Assembly: GCA_041627475.1 (NCBI GenBank)
Contig: JBFKQZ010000199.1
Location: forward strand, 1 to 5,947
DNA: 5,947 nucleotides
Reading direction: 5' to 3'
Source of the DNA: JBFGFG01 sp041627475
GTDB taxonomy: Bacteria > Actinomycetota > Nitriliruptoria > Nitriliruptorales > Nitriliruptoraceae
How positions within the stretch are numbered: position 1 is the stretch's first letter; the number at the start of each line of letters is the position of its first letter. This document shows positions 1 to 4,708 of this stretch, in pieces. A program made the translations under genes and the position numbers. The notes below the pieces were generated by a model. It saw nothing but the letters and a program-made list of their open reading frames with translations, ran no database searches and was not told where the DNA came from.

Positions 1-819
1 GGCGATGTCGACCCGGGCAACGATCGTCGGCCGCGCCCCAGCAGGCCGCAGCGCCACCTCACCAACATCTGCCTCGTCGGACACGGCGGCGTCCGAGCTG
101 TCGCGTCCGGCGAGCCACGCCCGTGCCATCGCCAGCGACCCCTCCGCCAGCTGCTGGCTGCGGGGCGTGTCGGGGTCGGGCGGCCCGGCCGCGTGGTCCA
201 TGGCGGCGACGCGGGTCTGGAACCCTTCCTGGTCGGCCCAGTCCTCGACGATCCGCCCGGTGCCGAACAGGTCCGGCAGGATGCGGGTCGAGTTCTGTTC
301 GAGCCGGTCGCGGTCGAGCCGGTCGCGGTCGGCAGCCTTCCTGTGGGACTGGACCATCGCGTCGACGTCCGCGTCCATGTCGGGATGGTCGCCACGGCGG
401 TTGCGGGACAGCGCGACGTGTCCGGCTTCGTGATCCACCGCACGCAGCGTCTCGCCCGACAGCGCCTTGGTGCCGGCGACGATCGACACCGCCTGGTCCA
501 GCGTGAGCTGGCCGGTCTCCAACAGCGTCGCGGTCACCGGCATGGCAGGCAGACGGCGGACGAGCAGTTCGAACTTCCACACGTCACGACCGGGCAGCCG
601 CCCGACCAGCGCGAGCCACTCGGACTGGGTGTAGCCCGTCGTCTGTGCGGTCCCACCCCACGCGGCGACGTCCTCGAACGCATCCAACGCCCGGCGCTTC
701 GCCTCCTCCAGCTCGTGCAGGCGATCCGCCAACCGACCCAACGGGTTGTACTCGTAGGCACCACCAGACTCGCCGGCCCAACGGGGCCCGCGATCGTCGA
801 AGCGGCGGTACGAGGTCAT
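1..819 (-). CDS. DUF222 (13E12-repeat type) protein, N-terminal part; probable HNH endonuclease-family protein, cut off by the window edge
   Basis: An uninterrupted frame of 273 codons starts with ATG at 819 (MTSYRRFDDRG) and is still open at base 1, so the gene is 3'-truncated by the window. Residues about 85-135 (RRLPAMPVTATLLETGQLTLDQAVSIV and following) match the helical pattern of DUF222, in which 'G-x-(L/I)-(T/S)-x-x-Q/H-A' is typical. Residues about 180-236 (LPDLFGTGRIVEDW, then RSQQLAEGSLAMARAWL) fit the later part of that domain, followed by RPTIVARVDIA, which resembles the conserved strand that precedes the HNH part. In Actinobacteria DUF222 usually precedes a C-terminal HNH nuclease motif, often in multicopy families such as the M. 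tuberculosis 13E12 repeats. That motif would lie beyond the window. Residues 164-173 are a tandem DRDRL duplication. No convincing Shine-Dalgarno is visible before this ATG, so the start is likely but not certain. The cellular role of the family is poorly known. The family assignment is from recalled patterns, not a search. Confidence 0.72.
   Translation of the reverse strand, partial: MTSYRRFDDRGPRWAGESGGAYEYNPLGRLADRLHELEEAKRRALDAFEDVAAWGGTAQTTGYTQSEWLALVGRLPGRDVWKFELLVRRLPAMPVTATLLETGQLTLDQAVSIVAGTKALSGETLRAVDHEAGHVALSRNRRGDHPDMDADVDAMVQSHRKAADRDRLDRDRLEQNSTRILPDLFGTGRIVEDWADQEGFQTRVAAMDHAAGPPDPDTPRSQQLAEGSLAMARAWLAGRDSSDAAVSDEADVGEVALRPAGARPTIVARVDIA
301..330. repeat. Perfect tandem duplication of a 15-bp unit inside the DUF222 gene
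   Basis: The unit gagccggtcgcggtc occurs twice back to back (301-315 and 316-330). Fifteen bases keep the frame, and on the minus strand each copy encodes DRDRL (residues 164-168 and 169-173 of the DUF222 protein). The repeat lies in a charged stretch between the first and second recognisable parts of the domain, probably a linker or helix extension. Replication slippage is the simplest origin. Confidence 0.9.
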
Positions 820-881
820 GGATGCACTGTGCCGAGGGGGTGTGACACTCCCTCCCGACCACCGCGTGTCGCACACACCGC

Positions 882-912
882 ACGGCCGGCGACCCGCGCG
901 GGGCCCGGCCGT
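882..912. repeat. Perfect 8-bp inverted repeat (potential hairpin or operator) upstream of the acyl-CoA dehydrogenase
   Basis: ACGGCCGG at 882-889 is the exact reverse complement of CCGGCCGT at 905-912, with a 15-nt spacer. Inside the spacer CCC (893-895) can pair with GGG around GCGC, extending the stem. It ends 34 bp before the ATG and 24 bp before the Shine-Dalgarno. It lacks a following T-run, so it is not a classical terminator. In such GC-rich DNA some inverted repeats arise by chance, but an 8-bp perfect arm in the promoter region deserves noting. Confidence 0.6.
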
Positions 913-936
913 AACCTTCGGGCCAGGAGCCGTCCC

Positions 937-942
937 GGAGGA
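937..942 (+). promoter_or_regulatory. Shine-Dalgarno of the acyl-CoA dehydrogenase gene
   Basis: GGAGGA lies 4 nt before the ATG at 947. It decides the start: the in-frame ATG at 818 has no such site and would add 43 residues that do not fit the family. Confidence 0.85.
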
Positions 943-946
943 ACCG

Positions 947-2092
947 ATGCTGTCGTTCGCGCTCACCGACGAGCAGGAGGCGCTGCGCAAGCTGGTGCGC
1001 GACTTCGCCGAGCGCGAGGTCGACCCGATCGCTGCCGAGCACGCGCGGACGGGCGAGTTCCCGATCGACGTCGTGAAGAAGATGGGCGAGCTGGGCCTGT
1101 TCGGCATCCCGTTCGACGAGGAGTTCGGCGGGATGGGCGGCGACTACCTGTCGCTGTGCCTCGCCATCGAGGAGCTCGGCCGCGTCGACCAGTCGATCGG
1201 CATCACGCTCGAGGCCGGCGTCGGTCTCGGTGCCGCTCCACTGCACGACTTCGGGACGCCCGAGCAGAAGGAGCGCTGGCTGCCGGAGCTGTGCCGTGGC
1301 GAGAAGCTCGGTGGCTTCGGCCTGACCGAGGCCGGCGGCGGTACGGACAACTGGGGGACCGCCCGGACCAAGGCGGTGCTCGACGGTGACGAGTGGGTCA
1401 TCAACGGCTCCAAGCAGTTCATCACCAACGCCGGCACCGACATGACGTCGATCGTCACGATCACCGCGTGGACCGGTGAGAACGAGATGACGTCGATCAT
1501 CGTCCCGGCCGGCACGCCCGGGTTCACCGTGGCGCCGCCGTACGACAAGGTGGGCTGGCACTTCTCCGACACGCGTGAGCTGATCTTCGAGGACTGCCGC
1601 GTCCCCGCCGAGAACGTGCTCGGCGAGCGCGGTGCGGGCCTCAAGCAGTTCCTCGCCACCCTCGACGACGGCCGCATCGCGATCAGCGCGCTCGCCGTCG
1701 GGCTGATCCAGGGCTGCGTCGACGAGTGCACCCGGTACGCCAACGAGCGCGAGGCGTTCGGCAAGCCGATCGGGAAGCACCAGTCGATCGCGTTCAAGAT
1801 CGCCGACATGGAGGTCGCCGCCCAGACCGCTCGGTACATGTACTGGAACGCGGCGTGGCGCAAGCAGGAGGGCCTGCCGTACAAGAAGGAGGCCAGCATC
1901 GCGAAGCTGTACTCCTCGGAGCAGGCCGTGAACGCCGCGCGTCAGGCCGCCCAGGTCTTCGGTGGCTACGGCTTCACGACGGAGTACCGGGTCGGGCGGT
2001 TCTACCAGGACGCCAAGATCCTCGAGGTCGGCGAGGGCACGAGCGAGATCCAGCGCATCCTCATCTCGCGCGACCTCGGCGTGGGCGTCTGA
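947..2092 (+). CDS. Acyl-CoA dehydrogenase (FAD-dependent, FadE-like)
   Basis: This 381-residue cytoplasmic flavoenzyme has the usual family length (about 380). The family oxidises acyl-CoA to trans-2-enoyl-CoA and passes electrons to electron-transfer flavoprotein. The N-terminal helical domain covers about residues 5-120. The middle beta domain carries the first family signature at 125-137 (GLTEAGGGTDNWG), then VINGSKQFITNAG and SDTRELIFEDCRVPAENVLG. The C-terminal helical domain has REAFGKPIGKHQSIAFKIADM and the second signature at 336-355 (QVFGGYGFTTEY...). EVGEGTSEIQR puts the expected catalytic glutamate at E363, at the position used by medium- and short-chain enzymes. The substrate (straight, branched or other acyl-CoA) cannot be read from the sequence. 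No ETF, thiolase or hydratase gene is adjacent, so it looks monocistronic. Its stop lies 3 bp from the convergent stop of the next gene. Confidence 0.95.
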   Translation: MLSFALTDEQEALRKLVRDFAEREVDPIAAEHARTGEFPIDVVKKMGELGLFGIPFDEEFGGMGGDYLSLCLAIEELGRVDQSIGITLEAGVGLGAAPLHDFGTPEQKERWLPELCRGEKLGGFGLTEAGGGTDNWGTARTKAVLDGDEWVINGSKQFITNAGTDMTSIVTITAWTGENEMTSIIVPAGTPGFTVAPPYDKVGWHFSDTRELIFEDCRVPAENVLGERGAGLKQFLATLDDGRIAISALAVGLIQGCVDECTRYANEREAFGKPIGKHQSIAFKIADMEVAAQTARYMYWNAAWRKQEGLPYKKEASIAKLYSSEQAVNAARQAAQVFGGYGFTTEYRVGRFYQDAKILEVGEGTSEIQRILISRDLGVGV

Positions 2093-2094
2093 CC

Positions 2095-2119
2095 GTCAGG
2101 GCAGTGCTGCGTCCCTGAC
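2095..2119. terminator. Possible bidirectional terminator hairpin at the convergent stops
   Basis: GTCAGGG (2095-2101) and CCCTGAC (2113-2119) are perfect 7-bp arms around an 11-nt loop. The hairpin starts 3 bp after the acyl-CoA dehydrogenase stop and overlaps the last codons and stop of the minus-strand oxidoreductase gene. There is no T-run on either side, so it is not a standard intrinsic terminator. Its place between convergent genes makes a termination or mRNA 3'-end role plausible but unproven. Confidence 0.4.
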
Positions 2120-3076
2120 CCGGTCGAGCAGGCCGGCGAGCGCGACCGACCGTGCTGCCGGACGCAGGGGCGTCGCGTCGTCGACGAGCACGTCGCGGAC
2201 GTGCGCGACGAGCCCCTCGTAGGCGTGCCCGCCGTCGGTCCCGACCTGCGTCACGACACCGTCGCGCGCCCGGACGAGGTAGCCGTCGTCGTCGCGGTCC
2301 GGCGTGGCGTGGCGCTCCGGCACCTCGATCGCGGCGTCGGGACCGAGCAGCTCCAGTCGCTGGCGCTCCGGCCCGGCGAAGTCGACGTGGAACGCCATGG
2401 TCGTGCCGTCTGCCCAGGTCAGGAGGGCCGCGAGGGCCCGGTCCACCTCGTCACCCGGGCTCCCGACCCAGCGGGCGGTCGCGGCCACGTCCGTCGGCTG
2501 CTCCTCGCCGTCCCACCCCATCGCCATGAGCATCGGCTCGAGGCAGTAGATGCCGAGGTCGAGCAGCGCCCCGCCGCCGTTGGCGGCGGACCAGCGGTGG
2601 TTCTCCTGGTCCAGGAACCCGTCGAACCGGGCCTCCCCGTGACGCAGCGGCCCGCCGAGCGCGCCGTCGGCGACGGCGTCCAGCACGGCGCGGTTGCGTG
2701 CGTGGAAGGGCGACATGTAGGCCTCGAGCAGCACGACGCCGGCATCGGCACAGGCGTCGGCCATCCGCTGCGCCGAGGCCGCGTCGATCGCCAGCGGCTT
2801 CTCGCACACGACGTGCTTGCCCGCCTCGGCGCAGGCGACGACCCACTCCTCGTGGAGGTGGTTGGGCAGGGGGACGTAGACGACGTCGACCGTCGGGTCG
2901 TCGAGCACGGCCCGGTAGTCGTCGGACCGCGTGACGCCGTCGAGCGTCGGGAGGTCCGTGGGCGTGCGCGACGCCTCGTGCACGAGGTCCACCCCGTCGG
3001 TCGCGAGGATCGCATCCCGCCACGCCAGACGGTGCACCATCGACGTGGCGCCGATGACGCCGAAGCGCAGCGTCAT
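2096..3076 (-). CDS. Gfo/Idh/MocA family oxidoreductase (dihydrodiol/xylose dehydrogenase-like subgroup)
   Basis: This 326-residue cytoplasmic protein has the normal length for the short Gfo/Idh/MocA enzymes, which oxidise or reduce sugars, polyols or related compounds with NAD(P). The N-terminal Rossmann part (about 1-120) begins MTLRFGVIGATSMVH and includes LPNHLHEEWV at 70-79 and CEKPL at 91-95, with K93 the expected catalytic lysine. EAYMSPFH (118-125) and GGGALLDLGIY (167-177) are typical of the glucose-fructose oxidoreductase / xylose dehydrogenase / dimeric dihydrodiol dehydrogenase subgroup, where the tyrosine (here Y177) works with the lysine. The nucleotide loop reads GVIGATS rather than a classical GxGxxG. 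The ATG overlaps the upstream gene's TGA (ATGA) and has no Shine-Dalgarno of its own, so translational coupling is likely. The substrate is unknown; a sugar or polyol role is inferred from family and neighbour. Confidence 0.9.
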   Translation of the reverse strand: MTLRFGVIGATSMVHRLAWRDAILATDGVDLVHEASRTPTDLPTLDGVTRSDDYRAVLDDPTVDVVYVPLPNHLHEEWVVACAEAGKHVVCEKPLAIDAASAQRMADACADAGVVLLEAYMSPFHARNRAVLDAVADGALGGPLRHGEARFDGFLDQENHRWSAANGGGALLDLGIYCLEPMLMAMGWDGEEQPTDVAATARWVGSPGDEVDRALAALLTWADGTTMAFHVDFAGPERQRLELLGPDAAIEVPERHATPDRDDDGYLVRARDGVVTQVGTDGGHAYEGLVAHVRDVLVDDATPLRPAARSVALAGLLDRVRDAALP

Positions 3077-4596
3077 GCCGGTGCCACGGGCGAGCCGCCG
3101 CCATGGGCGGACGTGTGGGCCGCGTGGAGGACGGCGACGAGGTCACGGACCTCGCGCGCGTCGACCGGGACCGGGTCGCCCAGTTGGAGGTGGTCCGCCA
3201 GCGCACGGTGGAACGGGTGGCTGGGTGCCGGCAGGACGGGCACCTCGGTCTCGTGCAGGCCCCACCCGGGCTGGTGGAGTGCCAGCCGGAGCCGGGCGGG
3301 GCCCTCGGCGTGGTGGTGCTCGGTCCGCTCGTGGCCGTGCTCCGGCGTCACGGTCTCCTCGACGACCGGCGCGTAGTGGCCCACCAGCGTCCCGGACGTG
3401 CCCTGCACGACGTACTTGGGCCGTCGGACCGCGAGGACGTCGGAGTCGAGGAACTCCGCCTCGCGGCCGTCCTCGAAGGCGAGCCGGACCCGGACCTGGT
3501 CGAGGTTGGTCACGTCGTGCCACACGCGGCCGTGGCCGGTGCCGGTGACCGAGACCGGCTGGGCGTCGAACAGGCGCAGCTGCTGGTCGATCAGGTGTGC
3601 GCCCCAGTCGTAGAGCCGACCGCCAGAGACGCTGATCTCGGAGTGCCACAGCCGGCACGGGTGCTCGAACCCGCCGACGAACGTCTCGATGTTGAAGACC
3701 TCGCCGAGCGTGCCCTCCGCGACCAGCCGACGGATCGCGCGGTAGTCCGCGTCCCAGCGGCGGTTCTGGTGGACGGTCAGCAGCCGGTCGACGTCGGCGG
3801 CCGTGGCCAGCAGGTCGTCGGCCTCGGCGGCGGTGAAGCACAGCGGCTTCTCGACCACGACGTGGCGCCCTGCTTCGAGCGCCTGCTTCGCCAGCGCGTG
3901 GTGCGTCGACGGAGGTGTCGCGATGACCACGACGTCGACGCCGTCGTCAGCGAGCAGCTCCGACATGTCGGTGTGCAGCCCGACCTCCGGGAAGCGTGCG
4001 CCCGCGTCCTCGAGCCGTCCCGGGTGCGTCTCCGCGACGGCGGCGAGGTGCAGCCCCTCGACGCCCTCGCTGGCGGTCGCGTGCAACCAGCCCATGCCAC
4101 CGTGCTGGCCGTAGCCGACGATCCCGATGCCGAGCGCGTCGGTCGGTGGGGTGACCCCGCGGACGACCCGGGACAGCACGGTCGCCAACGGGTCCGGGTC
4201 CGGCTGGAGGTCGGGGTCCGGGACCTGGCCGAGGGTCACCACGGCGCCGTCGCCGTGCGGTCGGACCGCAGCGACGGACTGTTCGCCGTAGGCCAGCCGC
4301 GTCCGCAGGACGGACCGGGTGTCGTCCAGTGCCACGAACGGCGTCACGCCACCGCGGTGCACGTGCTCCGCGGGGAGGTTGCGGGCCAGCGGGTCGCCCG
4401 TCGGTTCGACCACGACCTCGCCGTGCTCCGCGGCCTCCAGGGGCCGCACGCCCGTCAGTTCGCGCCACGCGTCGTCGTCGGGCGGGCCGACGACCACCAG
4501 GACCTCGCCGGCGCGTGCGCGCTGCACCAGGTCGGCCGGGTCGTCGTTGAGCGGGTCCACGAGGTCGTGGCTCGTGATGCGGGTGGAGCTGCTCAT
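3073..4596 (-). CDS. Two-domain Gfo/Idh/MocA oxidoreductase with an N-terminal ThuA-like extension
   Basis: This protein has 507 residues, whereas ordinary family members have about 330-390. Residues 156 to about 500 are a complete Gfo/Idh/MocA enzyme: GIGIVGYGQHGGMG (157-169, dinucleotide loop), VVIATPPSTHHALAKQALEAG, VVVEKPL (246-252, K250 expected catalytic), HQNRRWDADY (276-285) and GGRLYDWGAHLIDQ (325-338). The last two resemble YvaA/IolX-type scyllo-inositol dehydrogenases. Residues 1 to about 150 are extra. LVQRARAGEVLVVVGPP, then WRELTGV, DPLARNLPAE and VAAVRPHGDGAVVTLGQ follow the order seen in the C-terminal two thirds of ThuA-like domains, but the usual D-E-x-Y motif is not evident. 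This domain call is an inference. The ATG at 4596 is chosen because GAGGA lies 8 nt upstream; an earlier in-frame ATG at 4695 adds 33 residues of poor quality. A His-rich loop sits at 420-429. This is the first gene of a two-gene operon. The substrate is unknown, probably a sugar, glycoside or polyol. Confidence 0.88.
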   Translation of the reverse strand: MSSSTRITSHDLVDPLNDDPADLVQRARAGEVLVVVGPPDDDAWRELTGVRPLEAAEHGEVVVEPTGDPLARNLPAEHVHRGGVTPFVALDDTRSVLRTRLAYGEQSVAAVRPHGDGAVVTLGQVPDPDLQPDPDPLATVLSRVVRGVTPPTDALGIGIVGYGQHGGMGWLHATASEGVEGLHLAAVAETHPGRLEDAGARFPEVGLHTDMSELLADDGVDVVVIATPPSTHHALAKQALEAGRHVVVEKPLCFTAAEADDLLATAADVDRLLTVHQNRRWDADYRAIRRLVAEGTLGEVFNIETFVGGFEHPCRLWHSEISVSGGRLYDWGAHLIDQQLRLFDAQPVSVTGTGHGRVWHDVTNLDQVRVRLAFEDGREAEFLDSDVLAVRRPKYVVQGTSGTLVGHYAPVVEETVTPEHGHERTEHHHAEGPARLRLALHQPGWGLHETEVPVLPAPSHPFHRALADHLQLGDPVPVDAREVRDLVAVLHAAHTSAHGGGSPVAPA

Positions 4597-4604
4597 GCGG
4601 TCTG

Positions 4605-4609
4605 TCCTC
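4605..4609 (-). promoter_or_regulatory. Shine-Dalgarno of the two-domain oxidoreductase gene
   Basis: The minus strand reads GAGGA 8 nt before the ATG at 4596. It decides the start over the upstream in-frame ATG at 4695, which would place the first codons inside the divergent promoter region. Confidence 0.8.
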
Positions 4610-4698
4610 GTCGCCCACGACGCTACTTCGCGAGCGGATGGACGACCGGGCGGGAAGGGATCGGGGTCCGCGCGCCGTTGGGGCTGGCAGTCCACAGC

Positions 4699-4704
4699 AG
4701 GGAG
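4699..4704 (+). promoter_or_regulatory. Shine-Dalgarno of the flavin disulfide reductase gene
   Basis: AGGGAG lies 4 nt before the GTG at 4709. It supports the GTG start, which places the FAD-binding strand (TYDVVVIGAGPAG) at the usual distance from the N terminus. Confidence 0.7.
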
Positions 4705-4708
4705 ACCC

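Larger units (their letters stand above)
820..946. promoter_or_regulatory. Divergent intergenic region between the DUF222 gene and the acyl-CoA dehydrogenase gene
   Basis: This is 127 bp between two divergent start codons, so it must hold the promoters of both genes unless the DUF222 gene starts elsewhere. I see no clear -35/-10 pair. It contains a palindrome GTGTGACAC (840-848), a second GTGT-CGC-ACAC element (866-876), and a GC-rich perfect inverted repeat (882-912), all candidate operator or RNA-structure elements. No coding pattern convinces me here: extending the acyl-CoA dehydrogenase frame leftward to an ATG at 818 gives 43 residues unlike the family. Confidence 0.55.
4597..4708. promoter_or_regulatory. 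Divergent intergenic region between the oxidoreductase operon and the flavin disulfide reductase gene
   Basis: This 112-bp region holds the starts of both divergent transcripts. No convincing -35/-10 pair is visible. On the minus strand GAAGTAGCGT near 4620-4629 is a weak -10-like candidate only. A small inverted repeat, CGTCG (4609-4613) and CGACG (4618-4622) with a 4-nt loop, directly abuts the Shine-Dalgarno of the minus-strand gene. No operator of a known regulator family is recognised. Confidence 0.5.

Noticed and set aside
418..432. HEAGH (an HExxH zinc-protease-like motif) at residues 130-134 of the DUF222 protein
   Set aside because: The surrounding sequence fits a DUF222 helix, and there is no third metal ligand or protease-like context; five-residue matches of this kind occur by chance.
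818..946. N-terminal extension of the acyl-CoA dehydrogenase starting at the ATG at 818
   Set aside because: The 43 added residues do not resemble the family, overlap the opposite gene's start codon, and lack a ribosome binding site, whereas the ATG at 947 has a strong one.
193..1389. A 398-codon plus-strand open frame
   Set aside because: Antisense to the DUF222 gene and then out of frame with the acyl-CoA dehydrogenase; arginine-rich and patternless over its second half.
584..1780. A 398-codon minus-strand open frame
   Set aside because: Lies antisense over most of the acyl-CoA dehydrogenase and out of frame over the DUF222 gene. Its sequence is biased toward R, G, A and L with no motif.
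2201..3376. A 391-codon plus-strand open frame
   Set aside because: Antisense shadow of the 326-aa oxidoreductase gene, continuing into the next gene, with no recognisable domain.
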